A stretch of 64,000 nt of DNA from Zhengitettix transpicula. Taxonomy: Eukaryota > Arthropoda > Insecta > Orthoptera > Tetrigidae. The translations under genes and the position numbers were made by a program. Below are positions 22,706 through 37,595 of this stretch, piece after piece (within the stretch, counting starts at the first letter, position 1; each line of letters starts with the position of its first letter). The DNA lies in NCBI GenBank assembly GCA_037074705.1, contig CM073590.1:6260001-6324000 (forward strand), given 5' to 3'. The notes below the pieces were generated by a model. That model was not told where the DNA came from. It saw nothing but the letters and a program-made list of their open reading frames with translations, and searched no databases.

Positions 22706-23390
22706 GTGTAGACAGGCTATGTACATGGTAATCCACATAGTTGCAACTCCCCTCTTATAGCATAGGAAAGGGAGTGAAAGGGCGGATGCGGAAAGTTAGA
22801 GCAAGGTAGCCATTTTTTTTATTTTTAGGGTAACAGGCTACATGAGGCTAATCCACATGCTGACAACTCCTCTTTAATAGCATAGGAAGGGATTTGAAAT
22901 AGGGGATGCGGAAGGGTAGAAGAAGGTAGCCAAGGGTTAACTAGGGCCCCGGGCTATGGTTTAAGGATCCTACCCGGAAATTCGCCTAAAAGTGATGCAG
23001 GGAAAACCCTAGAAAACCTGCATCAGGTAGGTTGGGCATTTGATACTTGTCCCACGCCCTTCCGATGGCGGGAGAGGGGTTTGCTGTGCGGTCGCAGCTT
23101 TTCCCTCGCCGTACCTCGACCAGTTTAGGAGGCAGCTGGCCGACTATTCCAATAGGAATAGTGGACAACTCTTACCGTATGCCCAAAGTCTTCGACCCCA
23201 GAACACACACCTCTCAAAACAGGCCGTGGTGCCTCAGCATGTGGGAACCTTTGTTCAAAAAACCAGAGAGAAGTGAAGGCATCCCCAAAGGTAGGCTCCG
23301 TCACAGCTCTCCGGGAAGGTTCACCTACGAGAGGATTCTCTCGCAGGCTTCCTTATTAGAAAGTGAACCAAGGGTTAACTTCCCTAATAT
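22706..23390 (-). repeat. Dispersed retroposon-like repeat, one partial and one fuller copy
   Basis: The repeat starts 'ggtaacaggctacatgag' at about 22830, after a T-rich tract (poly-A on the minus strand), and runs through 'tgcggaagggtagaagaagg', 'acctgcatcaggtag' and 'aggaggcagctggccgacta'. A second partial start lies at 22706-22815. Other copies are at 45632-46030, 50175-50270 and 57696-58245. The hairpin CCTACGAGAG-GATT-CTCTCGCAGG is at 23324-23347. The short frames in it recur in each copy but contain no known domain. It is probably the 3' region of a LINE or a SINE-like element. Confidence 0.6.
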
Positions 23391-23399
23391 AATTGATTA

Positions 23400-25060
23400 T
23401 TACATCATTTATCTGCAACCTGGTGGCATTTTATTACATGTTTTTGAATATTACACTATATAAAAGTCATTTCACATTACAAAACACACATACTTCATAT
23501 TACGAGCTGAAAAGGAAAGCGGAGAGGCGAAAAGAGTGGAATCCTTCTGCCAACCAACCTAAACATAAAAAAATAAAAAGAGAGTTAGAGAGAGAGAGAG
23601 AGAGAGAGAGAATTGGAGCAGGAAAATTATTATTTGTGTTATTAATAAATTTAAATTATTAATGAATGTTTTTAATTTTACCATGACTTACTATTAAATA
23701 TTTTCAAAATTAAAATAAGTAAATAACTTAAAATATCTGTAAAATATACAGTAAAAATCGGATTGTTTTCTGCTAGAGACGATAAAGGTGAGAATAAAAT
23801 GATCTTTCAATATATTTTTGATGAACCAACAAAATTTTATGAGAACTGAGTGAATTACAAAAAAGTCGAATTTTCGTGCTGAAACTTTAATGTAATAAAA
23901 ATTTAATTTCTTGCATAAAATATTGCTTTTATTTTTAACTTGAAAAACTACAATATAAAAATCTAAACTTTTGAAAATTATTCCAATTATAATCTTTTTT
24001 ACTGTTATTATTTGAAATAATTTCACAATACAATGGAATAAATTATTCTATTTTTTAAGTGATATTGCTCGCAAAGTATGATGATATGTCGACGTGTCCA
24101 GAAGTAGTTTGAGTACTTGAGGTGACATGTGTTGAATTGTAACTTTCTGAGGAAATTCTGTAATTATTTTCCCAACTCTGGTATGATGTACTTCTTTCAG
24201 AAAGTGTGTAAGTATGTGAATGTTAAAGTAGAGAAATTTTTTACCTATAGTTGACCTCTTACCAAATAAAGTGTTTCAGTTTATCTCAAAACAAAATTTT
24301 CTTGTGGTCTGGAACTTTCCCTAAATATGGGAGTAAACTCATTATGAATTGAGTCAGCCGCTTCACTGTGAGCAAGTGAACTGTTTTGTCTGTACTATTT
24401 GCAATTTTGTTTTCCTGAAGGACCAAAACTTGTCAATTTAGTTGGATTTATTTGACTTTGGTGCTGCAAATTGTTCTGTGGTTTCTATGGGACTCTGATG
24501 TCATTCCTCATTCTCCAATTTCAAAGTTGATTAGGACTAATTTAGGTGGAATTACGGAAAGGGGACACAACGCCCTCGATTTCTTTCGTCGTTTCAAATT
24601 TATTATGGGACTGTAAATTACTCAAGACTTTGCCCTCTAATTTCCTCTTGAGTTCCTCCTACAAAATTTCGCACTTCGCTATTCGAAGCATAGTTAATAA
24701 AACATGCAAAAAAGTATGAGATATTTTCTTAAAGGAACATTTTTCTACTGCTGAAAAATGGAAAATCATAGTAAGTAAATTCTACAAAAAATGGAATTTT
24801 TCTAACTGTATTTACCGAAAAGGAGGAAAACACATTCGAATCAAATGTCCTCAGCATTCAGGACCCACTTAAACTACAAGGGATGCATTTCAATTGTATC
24901 ACAAAGGTTAGCTGATGCACATTACAAAGTCATAGCTGTTGAAGTCGGAGCTTATGGAATGCAAAGCAGTGGTGGAAATTTTATCAAATATAAATCCTTA
25001 TCAACGATCTCATATCTTTCATAATTGAAGAAATGAAAATATGAACTGTGATGTAATTTC
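23400..25060. other. Spacer between the UGT genes
   Basis: No gene recognised. It contains a (GA)n microsatellite at about 23585-23612 and AT-rich unique sequence. Confidence 0.5.
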
Positions 25061-25084
25061 AACTTCTTGGGCTAGCAGCCGTGT

Positions 25085-25270
25085 AACAACCTGGTCCATC
25101 TAAAGTGTGAATATCGGATCTGAGGGATCGTCATTCGGTTGAAATGAGGCCACTAAAGTGTCGGTCAACAGTTCAGCCTTCTCCGAGTCGGAGTATGCGT
25201 GCCCTGCTGGTCCGTGAAGCGTTGGTATTTGGTATGCCTCCCGTAGGAGGGACAGGATGAGGTGAACAGA
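25085..25270 (-). pseudogene. Jockey-like LINE fragment
   Basis: On the minus strand one frame reads IPTLHGPAGHAYSDSEKAEL, then LLTDTLVASFQPND, before a stop at about 25100. This matches the linker between endonuclease and RT in Jockey-clade LINEs (IPPLxxxxGxxxxDxEKAxxLAxxxxxxFxPN). Only about 55 codons remain, so it is a dead scrap. Confidence 0.65.
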
Positions 25271-25299
25271 GTTCATCTCGAGCTCATTAGAAGAGGACA

Positions 25300-25659
25300 G
25301 CTCGCCACTTATTTACATAATAATGTAAACATTATCCAGAGATTCTTCTGTAACTATGGACTTTGTAACCGTGCTCTGTAATCTTTGTTTCCCGTCATTG
25401 TATAAAATCAAGGAATACTGAAACTTGATGGTTCACTTTATGGAATATGTTTCTTGTCACCAGATAGTCTGTACGCCCGACGACAATAAATAATTATTGT
25501 TGAAAAGGTTGTCTTGAATTTATTCTATTCATAATAAGAGATGGTATAGTATACGGTTTGTACCCGAGTACTGCAATTCTTTTAAATTTGTATAAGGATC
25601 TGTTGCAAACTTAACTCCGAAATGTACGGTAGACGAATTTATTATGTAACTTAAACTGC
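25300..25659. other. Spacer upstream of UGT copy 2
   Basis: No gene recognised. The end (about 25600-25660) weakly resembles 6985-7040, suggesting the duplicated block starts here and was split in copy 1 by the inverted-repeat arm. Confidence 0.35.
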
Positions 25660-26005
25660 TGGTAATTAAAGAATAAACCCACTAGATAAAGGGAATCCTA
25701 TAATGCGATCGCACGGAAGATAATGAAAGTGTTTAATTTACGTATTTTAAGCTTCCTCATGCCATTCTAGTCTTGTTTCGTGTAAAATATCCTTATAGTT
25801 TTTAAAAATACAATACTTGTTTTGTAACTATTTTAAAGAATGTCAGACAAAGATTACACGTAATTTCATGACATCAAAGTGTGGTTGCTCAAGAGTGTGA
25901 TTTCAGGAAGATTTGACGGACCCGTTCTAGTGTACGATTTCTTAATTCTTCATAGTGCTTACTACTCCAATCATCTTAATTTCTTGGGTTAGTAATATTA
26001 TGTGA
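25660..26005 (+). promoter_or_regulatory. Probable promoter and 5'-UTR exon of UGT copy 2
   Basis: This is the counterpart of 7850-8180: 'cggaagataatgaaag', 'attctagtcttgtt', 'tcaaagtgtggttgctcaag', 'agtgcttac', and a possible donor G|GTTAGTAA (GT at 25988). The first coding exon has its own acceptor (ttttttcag, ending 27757) nine bases before the ATG. The function is inferred from conserved position. Confidence 0.4.
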
Positions 26006-27757
26006 TCAACACAAAACTGACTAACGCATTTTTTATATTTTAATAAATGAGTGTAATAAGTGCTGTTTCTTAAAATTTTGAATTAACCCTAAACTATGAA
26101 CATTTTTAATTACGTGAATGATGTACTGTTTTCATTACATTAACCGTTTTCTTCGTGTAAAACTATTATCTGGGTTTAAACCACGTATTGATTAAATTAT
26201 GCGTGTTGTATGATATTACAATAACTAAAAATTATTCAGGGTTTCATTCTAAACTTTTATATGAAAAGTAATGCAAACCGACGTTTAAGAGATTTGTATT
26301 CGTTGTTGCTTAATGGTGATGAACCAAATAATGGCACGTAGATCCTGATGATGCTTTTTGGAACTTATTTTGTTTTAATCGATAATAGCATATTACCAAA
26401 ACGAAAGATTCTCTGGCTAAACGAATCCTACAAGTCTTACCATTCCATTATTAACCATTATCAGTTATCGGAGTTTGGGTTCATGTGTCAGTTGACCTTG
26501 ATATGGTGTGTGATAAATACTGTGATATTACAATTATAAGTTTGTATGAAAAAGTAGAGTAAATTATAAACTTCTACCGATTTTACTGTACGCGTGCTTG
26601 CTCTGCACTCCACCAGACTGGCTTCTCGGGATACGCAAGCGCCATTTTAGACCGGCCTGTCAAGATACGAATTTCTTGACGGCCCAGTTGTTACGTACGT
26701 GTAAAGCCCATTAACTTGAGTAAGCATCTAGAGTTTTACTGAGAAAGATCGTGTTGTATGTGTGCTTATTCCGCGCCGCCTCCCCTCCCTGAACCTGCCC
26801 TACACGCATTCGCGGCTGACACGTGCTATAAGGGCAGAGGATAGTGAGAGAAGAGAGGGAGAGACTATGACCAGCGAACGGTGTAGTACAACGGATAATC
26901 CGCGATGGAGGTGTCGCTCTTCTTAAAAATCGTGGCCTGCGCGGCAGGTTCCCACGTGTAAAGCTTACTTGTGCTCCTTCATTTTGTACTTTGGTTAAGT
27001 TCTGTGGAAGGTGTATAGTGAATCATCAAAGCTGGATGTAATCCTGATTTAGCGTTTGATAATAATTGAAATATTATAACACGGACCAGGACCACGGCAC
27101 AAATTAATGAAAAAATGTGCAGCTTAAATCATTTCAAAAGTTGTCTTCTTTTGTTTAAATTTCAAGAAAATTCCTGCCTGAAAAAATAAGAGACTTAATG
27201 AATTCAGACCATTGTTAGCAATAATACGGTTGTTAAATCAGGAGATTATGTGTTTTTAATAGAGTTTCCTCAGTTATAATTTCCGTGAATTTTTTTTTAG
27301 ATCTGAATCATCTAGTAGAAATTTAGTACGAAACGAAAATAACTCTTAGATAATAATGTTGGTTTAACACAATTACCATAATTAATTTTCTTACCAAAGA
27401 ATGATCTCTATTTATTTTTAGATACGAAAAATTAGACGTATAAGAAGAAAAAAAACTGTACCTATTGAATACTGTGCAAATGGTCTTTCATAATATCAAA
27501 GTTATTTTACTGATAATATATTATCATAAATTATGTATATTTATCCAACGCTGTATTGTTAAGATTGCTGAAGAATATTACTGGCTGCAATAAAGATACT
27601 AAATCCAATTTTTGGATGAGTACAAAGAATTAATGTTCCAAGTAAATTACAGTACCAAGTGATACCAAATATATATTCATAACAATTAATTATATGTCGA
27701 AAAGCATGTCTTACCAACAGGAAAATACATGATAAAAATTATTTCCAATTTTTTCAG
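26006..27757 (+). other. Putative 5'-UTR intron of UGT copy 2
   Basis: Mostly unrecognised. A GC-richer stretch at about 26590-26960, without a long open frame, has no counterpart upstream of copy 1 and may be an insertion. The last 200 bases parallel the bases before exon 1 of copy 1. Confidence 0.4.
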
Positions 27758-27766
27758 GAGCAAAAA

Positions 27767-27949
27767 ATGACAAAATATAAGAACTCCTTACTACTCGTTA
27801 TTCAGATCCTGTCTGTAATCGACGGATACAAAATTTTGGGATATTTTCCTATTCCAAGTTATAGTCACTCGGAGATTCAGAAGAAACTGATGATAGAATT
27901 GTTTAATAGAGGACACGAAATTACACTCATATCTGCATTCCCACCAGTG
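27767..27949 (+). CDS. UGT copy 2, coding exon 1
   Basis: Residues 1-61: signal peptide, then DGYKILGYFPIPSYSHSEIQ with the catalytic His, then RGHEITLIS. The donor is GTG|GTATGTATG in phase 0, as in copy 1. The acceptor before it ends at 27757. Confidence 0.88.
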
Positions 27950-28569
27950 GTATGTATGTAAAATTAATATTGTTCCGAGTTTGACATAAAAAGAACTTTG
28001 TAACACAGTTTATTAAAGACACGGATTTAAATAGTTGATTTCCCATAAAAATCTGTAGACCATATTTAATATTATACAACGTAAATAATAATTACAAATA
28101 TTATTATAGTATTTTCTGTCGTTTCAGTATTAAAAATGTTTATTCATTGTAATACGTGATTATATAAAAGAAATTGTGTTAAATTATGTATTATATTCAA
28201 TACATAATTCTTTTTTTATCTAAATACTATCACATGTACTTTAACTGTTTAGAAGTGGAACTGTTCGTATATATATATATATATATATGTTTTCTCGCGT
28301 GTTATGTAAACTAATAGATTTTGCAGTTGGACTTCTTGGATCGCGCTATTCATACTTTAAGATCAGCATCCACATTTTACGTTTTCAGTTCTCGACGCAG
28401 ACTTTTCTGTTTCGCGTCTCGCCGCAGACTGTCTAACTCTCTTACAGAACGCAGTTCACAACAAAGGCTCCGCCAACACAGAGTTACCGTCCATTGTCGT
28501 TCTTTGGCAACTCGTTCCGCTAACAATCCAATTTAATTAAAACAATTAATGGCCTCTTTAATTGGTAAT

Positions 28570-28605
<36 letters not shown>

Positions 28606-28654
28606 GGGGATTACCAACGAGTAACGTATATATACGTACGAGCAACGTATATAT

Positions 28655-28686
<32 letters not shown>

Positions 28687-31600
28687 TGTAATGATTAGCC
28701 TTTATTACTCAATATAAAATCAACTTTATAACATGAAAATACAAAAATACATTAAAAATATTATTGGGTGCCAGCAGATATACATTGGTCTGCAAAAAAA
28801 TTAACATTAGCTCCGGCTTGGTTATAAAAAATCCTCCTTCTCTACAGGGTAATGTGGGCGGCTCGGTAGCTATTCATGAACAGAGCCTATTTCCGCACGG
28901 TGTAAAAAATTCTACTTGTGAAGGAACTTTACAGAAATTGTGATGGTTACTTTACTTGTGGCGTCAGCCGACTTGCAGTGGATCACTGGTCTTGTAGTAA
29001 GCAGCCCATCTTCTTCGGCCTCCCCGCGATGGAGGTATCTCTAAAACCTTTGTTGCTTCACGCTCGCCAAATTTTCCACCCTCTCGCCTCACTCACTCCA
29101 CTTTCAGTCCTCTCTCTGTCTGCCAGCCTGCGTCTGTCCACTTTCACCCGGGTTTGGAGTATATATTCGTACTCCCGCCCCCCAACGACGCAAAAAAAGG
29201 GACGCGTACCCGCGGCATGTTTTGGCCTCTCGGGCAGGTACACGTACACGTTTAATGTATTCCTTCTCAGGCCCGCGGACACAAGGGCGGCCACTTAAGG
29301 TTGTTATTCACTACAGTATATAAATTGTGGGGATTACCAACGAGTAATGTAAGTTTTATTTTTATTTTATATTATTGTCGGCGTAATTATTGAGGCAAGA
29401 GAATTGTTAGGCGCAAGAATGCAGAGACTGTAATGGTTGCTACGCGATTAGTGTCGGAAAAGTAAGACGCTCAGAACTTTGGACGAAACATTCAGTTTGT
29501 CGTGGGAGCCTTTACGAGTGTGTTTTGGGAGCCTGAATGGCCTGGTCATGGAGTATGAATATAGTTTTAGAAGACGATCCAAGGATTCTCGTTACTAAAT
29601 AATTATGAATGCAGCAAAGACTAAGATGAAAAAAGGCTGAAAATATCACATTTGGCATTAACGTACTACAACAGTAAAACTTTGTGACAGTAAGTACGAC
29701 AACGAAAAGTTCGTGAACAGTTATTAGAGAGTCGCCGGAATTTTTCTGAAGTGAAACGATATAGCAATCAGTGTTAATTAAATATTTTCTGTAAAAATAA
29801 AATAACTATGGACTGCACAATTCGGTACCAGATCAGCTGTAAATAAAATGGTATGTAGAAACTTGACTTGTATATCGTTATGTAAATTTAATTTACCGTC
29901 TGATTTCTATAGATTTGTCAGATTTCTCTAGTTTTTGTTGTTATTAGATTCTTTTATACAATTTTGTTATTGTAAATTAAATTTCTATTTTATTTTTTAA
30001 CTTTCGTGACAATTACAAATCGCTATCATTATTAGAGGCTCAGTAAGTGGTTCTGAGATTATGAGTATCATTAAAGCTGTGACAATTTGTTAAAAACATA
30101 AAAATCTACAAAATATAAAGTAAATAGAAATTGTATTTAAATAATTTTTTGTTAACTCTTTAAAATAATAATGTTTAAATTTAAGGTAAAATCCTGTTAA
30201 CTTTCGTCCTTTTAAAAGTTTGAATATCACAATTTGGCGCAACGTGTCGGCTTTATTTTACTTTGCTAAACATGTATATTACTTAATTTGACTCTTCAGC
30301 TCATTTATTATTATACAATTTTTAATATTACAATATATATGTATGTATGTATTATTTTACTTCAATGTTTCATATTACAATATATATTGTAACATAACAA
30401 TTACGTCTTGTTGTTTTTGGCTTTGTCGGCACCTTTGTTTTTCGACACGTGTTGTTATGTAACGTCACAACTGTTGGCGATCATAAATTTTCAAGACAGT
30501 TGACATGAGGCACTCATGGGATGCGGAACTTAAGCTATATAACATCATAATCTTAAATTACACCACGCCCTGACAAATTGTATGTCTCATGTCTCGATTT
30601 AATAGAGTTATTTTATGTTTCGAAGTTTTAATAATTTCTTCCAATTTTTTTAAAAAAAAAATATCTGGCGCCAAAATCGTGAGGACAGCGGGAGAGCTAG
30701 TTGAACCGATAACAATTTGTAAAGTTATGACGCCCGAGTTGGTGGGGCTATATAAGGATCTCTTTATATATATATTATAATAACAAATTAACGAGTAATT
30801 TGTTCCACGTTGGTGAAGCCATTTATGTAATAAACACCTTGTTAGGGTTAATTAATGAATCAATTAACGAAATATTTTATTTATATTTAAAAATTTATTG
30901 TTGATAAATTTACATTGTATAAGATCTATTTTGCACTCCGAATTTAATCCAGTTAACAACAAATACTTTAATTATTTGTTATTTATTTATTAATTTGTGG
31001 CATTTATGAAAATACAATTCTTATATCATTACAATCAAATACGTCGGATATCTATATCTCAAGGTCACTACTGGGTTTGATAATTAGAACAAAAGCAATG
31101 TATAAACTGATTTAATAATTCAAATATAAAAGTTAACCTAAAGCAATATGAAGTTAAAAGTGAAACAGAAGAAAACTAAATGAAACGAAAACTGAACGAA
31201 ATCTGTCTATACCTTTTTAATTATCGTTTACAAATTTGTATAAAAGTTTTGTTACTCACGGAATGTCTGTCTGGTACCAGATCTCTCTTGTAGCTTGAAA
31301 ACTACCACACTAAAAACCCATTTTTACACAGACTCTACACTTCATTGAAATTTTTATACACCCGATTGAAATACTCGTCCTCTGCTATCGGGAACCTCGG
31401 ATGGGCCGCCCCCTTTGGTCAGCTAGTGGATGCCGGTCTCCTCTATGAGGAAATTGTTCAATCAGCGTGAAGCAACCATTTACTTCACCGTGTGAAAATT
31501 ATCATGTAAATGTCTCCGTAAAAATATTTGCTTGATATCATGTAAAAATACAGGATCTCGCCATTCGTACTTTATATCTGCAGACTTTACTGTTTGTTGC

Positions 31601-32177
31601 TCTAGGTGAACTGAACTGTATTATATATGCCCGTCGACTTTTAACTGTTTCATCTCTCGTACTCCTTCACCTTTCATCGCCGATTCCAGACTGCCGCGGT
31701 TTTTAAGTTTCCATTGTTAAACAAAGGAAAAACCCGCCTTGATTGTTGCCTTTACGCATTCGTACCGCTAACAATTTAATTATATGAAAACAATAAATGA
31801 CTTGTTTAATTGGTATTACATTATATATTGTAAAATGAAAAGAGACTATAAACATATATGACACCACGTTACAGACAAATTATGTGGTGATCACAAGATT
31901 AAAATAATAAAGGAAGGAAGTCGAAATTAAACCAAGTATTTTTAAAAAAGATAAAAAATATTATTTATTTGGCAAATTTGATTTTAATTGAATTTAAATT
32001 TTAATATCTTCAAGTTAATACCTCAGCTTTTATGAGAATCTTAATTTCAGGGCCTCTTTTTGGGCCTCTAATAAAAAATATTTAAATATTCACGAAATTA
32101 CAAAAGCATAAAAATTAAATTAAATTTGCAGTAACAATATTTTATATTAATAACGGGACTTTTAGAAATCACGAAAG

Positions 32178-32220
<43 letters not shown>

Positions 32221-32794
32221 AAAGTTGTAGAAATCTGGCAGTAAACGATATTTACTTAAATGTTTACAGATGAAAATTTTATTTTGAGCTGCTCTGGTTT
32301 GTGCACGAGTGATTTATTTTAATTTTTATATTGAACTCTATTACACCGACAGGCCGTAGCACTGATTTTAACCTCAACTCACTTTCCAACACTTTGCAAC
32401 ATATTCGTCGCCTTTCTGCTTCTCTGAATTCGTATTGTCACACTCTATTTTTAGTGTGGAGAATCTGTAATATAAAATGTGATGATGTTTAGCCTACACT
32501 TTACTGAATTCGGCTCCCATTGTCTGTTTGTTTCTCACAACACGCGCTGCTGTGAGACTATACTATACTTTGACTGCTTCGTCAAGACCTTCAAAATCTG
32601 AAAATCAGAGCTCTGCAGGCTCCCAAACACACTCTAACTGTTCTGAGTTTCTTATATGCATTTTCGACAATACAACGTACAACCACGAAAGTCTCTGCAT
32701 TCTCGCCAAACAATACTATTCTTTACAATACTCTGGCCTCAAAGTTACGCCACCAAAAATTAACGAAACAATTTATTACATTTTTTTAATCTCT

Positions 32795-32830
<36 letters not shown>

Positions 32831-35175
32831 AATAAACAAAAAAGGCGTCAAAATAAAAATAATTATTTATTTATTAACGACGAACAATTTCTATTTAACA
32901 AAATTTACATTTATACAAATTAATATTTTAAAAAGATCTCTTTCTCTCTTGGGTCTTTACTGGGTTTGATAACGGACAGAACACTTAAATAATCAAAGAA
33001 CCCATTTTCTCTAAATTAAACAGAAGTATTTAATCGTCTAGACATCGACGAAACTTATTAACGAACTTAGATTGATTCTAAATTTAAAAGATTTTATTTT
33101 ATTAACAAAAAGAAGAGAACGATATCTGACTGTATCCTTTAATTCCGTTTACACATATTAATACCATAAATTTCAACTCACGATTACTCAGGAACATTTG
33201 GCTCGTTCATTACACACACACTTTATAGACTGGACGTTTACACACTGACTCTAACACATATTATTGGTTCGACGATAGCTGATTCTCCATACTCGGTGAA
33301 GGACATCCCAGTTGCTCGTGGGGAAAACTACTCGACGCTGGATGCAATGTCCTTGTCTCCTACTATCGAAAACAGTGGTCAAATTTTGATATTACTACAG
33401 ATTGAACTTCTGCATATAAAAATGTTCATAGTTGAATAATTTTGCTATTTCTCTCGCAGGCTGCAAATTTTCTCCATACTCCGTCTCGCCGTACGCCTCC
33501 ACACTCAACTGACTCAACTCCTCGACTAACTAACAAATTCTTATCCTCCCTTTATATATGACTGTCCCTTCTATCTTCTGCTTTGTTCCAAGACTACGTC
33601 GCAATTCATTGACAGTTTCTCCATTACTCCGAGATTTACACTCTGCAGTGCTGCTCCCCACTTAGAAAATATCTTGCCGCTCTGTCTTGTCACATCGAGA
33701 CAGGACCCGTAATTACTTTGCACTTGTATTCTCACCCCCACATGTGGGCTGTTCCAAGATCCTTCAGACCGCCTAAACTGCACCCTCCATTATCCTAAGT
33801 CAATACGCCACTTCCTGTGACGGCCAAGACACAATGCCTTTCCTAAACAGATTTATCTTGCAACAGGCCACCCGCGCGTGTCCCTTGCCCTGCTAAACAA
33901 ATCCTAAGTACACATTGCCACTTACTGTGCCGGCCAAGACCATTAATCCGAAACAATGCATTCCCTCAATGCATTACAATATATATATATATATATATAT
34001 AGTAATCTCTTATATATGAGTAATTTAGCCCTGTTAGGGTGCCAAATTATGTAGTATTCATAATATCTTATAGAAATAATGCTCCTCGTTTGAGGGGCGA
34101 AATATATGGTAAACTCTTATACCTACTATTTTCTAAATTACATGCCTTAAATTTAATCAAAATCAATTACTATTATTTCCATCGCTATTTTAGTTCTTAT
34201 GATCGGGGTCACCTACGGACCTCCAATAGAACATAGGAATTTACAAAAATGAAAACGGAAAACTATAGAACGTTTTACGATGTTTATTATAGAAATCTAA
34301 CACTTAATTATTATGCACACCTAAAACTAAACAAATATCTTGGAACGTCTCAAGTGACCCAGCACACCTCAACGTATGCTTGTAACTTCGTAGTTTGTTA
34401 ATGCTCAGAACAAACTTCGGAGATCTGGAAAATGATTTAATCAATTTGAATGATTCAGCTATGCGGCGAGATAAATGTAGCTCAACTCGCTTAGTTTTAA
34501 ATATCCAATCTCACAATCTTAAATTAAACACCCTTCACAACTTTGCTACAGCAAGCTGTATTGTGCAGTCACCATAGGAGGTGTGGAGATAGGATCTGTG
34601 GGCAGAGCTATCACAGATAGACGGCATTTCACAAGATAACTATCTCCCATGGCCTTTTACCAACCTTTGGGTGAGTTTCGTTATACTAAATCCGCATGCA
34701 AAAACAACGTCCTTCACAAAATGCAAGTTGGATCCACTATAACGCTGAAAATTTCTTAGGATCAGAATTATTTCACACTCAGATAAAAACAGCGATCAAA
34801 AACCAACGACGCCCCTGAACGGAATGTCCGACTTTAGTCTACTCGGCCCCAAACCTGACACTCGACTGAGCTTTCTCAAGCAGAATGTAAATAACACCAA
34901 CTCGACTGACACTGCCCTACTTCCCTCGGGCTAGCCTTCTCCACTAATGTCTCACACTTCACTACTGACTATAAACCGCTCGACTGAGCTGGCGCTCTGC
35001 TACTGCTCCGGCCCTCGACTGCCTTCTGTGTATACATCTCAAGGCTTTTATACCTTTACCTCGTGACACATTTTGACCAAGGGTTAAATGTTCGTAAACA
35101 TTGGGCGTAAAGGAAATACATTACCTTTATTGCCGAACTGAATAAAATAAATTCCTTAGTAATCTCTACAATATA

Positions 35176-35212
<37 letters not shown>

Positions 35213-37541
35213 ATAATCACATTTTTAAATAAATTAAATTTCATTTTAATGAAGCCCACGTTGAGGCAAAAAATGTAATAATAAAATTATTAATTTAGAT
35301 TTTAAATGAACAAATTAAAAGTTGAAATGACAGGATTTTAAATGAAAAACAAGAATTCAAAATATAAAACAAAGTTAATTTAATAAAAACAAATTCGTAT
35401 CATAACTGAAAATTTGTTACAAGTTGATAAAGTTGGTAAGTGCCACGTATAATTTCAGGGTCGACTATCGTAACTCCAATAAAGAATGTTACAAAATGAC
35501 TATTAAAAACTTATATGTGAAAAATTCTTAACTTAAACAATTATTGCAATACGAAATCTGACGATAATTATTATTTACATTAGGTTTACAATTAATAAAT
35601 TTCTTTTTAGTTTCCATTACCCTTAGCTGTTCGTCGGGGGCTCGAGCTCACTCGATTATTGTTAAATACATCACAGACAGGCCATATTTCACTGAATTTA
35701 ATGTGGTTGTAATTTCCAGACACAAAGCACTTCCTCTAAACACTTTATAACGGTGTTTTTAAAACTTTGATACTTGTATAAATATGCAAATGGACAAATA
35801 CTTCAGATTGTCGACTCGTAATTCATACACCCGGAACATTAATATATTATGTCTCTGTTGCCTCTATACACTTGCTTGAATATGGTAACAAGGACTTTGA
35901 ATCAGATTCGCTTTCCTGGTACAAGCAACTCTCAGTGACATCCTCCTCAAAACACAACCTTTCGCCTTCATGGTCCAAACAACTCTGAATTTCAAGTTCT
36001 GTATGTCCCAGTGCTGCCTGAGGCAACAATGCAACTTTAACAAGCATGCATTATTGGCTCCATATTCTTGTGAACAATCCTCATATTTATGCCGCCGATA
36101 ATGAAAATCGTAAAATTTTGTTTATTAAATAATTACATGTTTTTAATTACCACAATATATATAAATATATATTGAAGTTAATGAAAAACTTTTAAGATTT
36201 TGACACTCAAAACGTTTTAATTAAAGGAAAAACTTATGGCTATTTGTAAAGAATTGTGAATGTCAGCACGTCACCACAACATATTTAGACATAAATATTT
36301 AATTAAATGCATAAATGTGTTGCACATTTCCTAATTTTAATAACTAAAGAACCAGATGATTTTAAAAAAACTGAAATGTGTTATTTTTACTAAAATTATT
36401 ATATCAAATTAAATTTTTATCATAAAGTAAGTATAGAGACTTACAGATCCCATTAATTAAAAAAGAAATAAAAAGTGCTGCCGGGAAGCATGAAGACCGT
36501 CTTCATCGACATCCCAACACAGGCGTCCTTTGTCTACTCGACAACGAAAACTTACACCGCCGACTTAGGAGGACAAAACCCTTCGAGTTAGTGTAGTGAG
36601 TGCCAAAGAACAGACCTAGTGCGTGGAGTGATGTCCCGTTAGAGCGTTGAAAACTTTGAACGTCACTGGACGAACAACAGTATAATAATAATTAGATTTA
36701 ATGTAGATGTAAGTTGATGGTTGGTCATATTTGACCAGTTTCAACGTACGGCACAAAATTTTAGTGCCTTGAAATTAAAAAAAATCATAAAGTATGTTTT
36801 AAAGAGCATTCTGTAAATCATCAACTAAAAAATTATTTTAAAATCAGGAAGGCCAGGATTGGAGAGATTTTAGCGGCTGTAACTAAAAGTGTTTATTCGA
36901 ATATAGTTTGCCCAGTTAAGCCTAACGAATTCTCGGAGACCCATAGCGCACGGCTAGTTTTATTCGTCTTCGGTAAACACCATAAACGTAAAATAAAATT
37001 AAAGACACTATTTTCCGAGATTTCTGCAGAATACGAGAAGGGAGCTGACATTTGAAAAGCGTGCTTGGGAAAGGTTTAACGTGATTGCTAGAGAATAAGA
37101 AAATGAAGAGTTGGAGTCTATCGAAGGGAGAACAGAGAATATAAGGGTTGAAACTTGTAATAGGTAGGTGAGGAAGAGCCGTGAAGGAGAATAATCGGCT
37201 TTGAACAGGGAAAGAGTTGGTCATTGAAGAGAAACGCGGCACTTTGGAACCGAGACAGTTAGTTTCATGAAGTGAGATGAGTCTGTCTGGCAAACTAAAC
37301 TGAGGAGGTGGTTCCACAGTCATCACAATGTCGATGATTCCATGCCCAATACAAACCTGATGAGACAGATAAGAGTGCGAGAGCCGGAACATGAAGGGGG
37401 CCACGCGTCTTGTCAAAAGCTGGAGGACCTGTCTCGGATTGCAGGAAGTAACGGCGTAGTGAGGCTCCTAGTAAGTACGACTCCAATGGAGACAGTAAAT
37501 ATAAATGCCAGTTGGCAAGATATGCTCACTGCATTAATCTT

Positions 37542-37595
<54 letters not shown>

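Noticed and set aside
26590..26960. GC-richer stretch considered as a first exon or CpG promoter of UGT copy 2
   Set aside because: No counterpart upstream of copy 1 and no splice donor supported by comparison; may be an insertion.
30589..30780. 63-aa frame near a TATA-like box
   Set aside because: Sits in a probable LTR fragment; no recognisable protein.
36922..37416. 164-aa minus-strand open frame
   Set aside because: No recognisable domain, the opposite strand is also open, and it lies in an intron full of repeats. Most likely chance.
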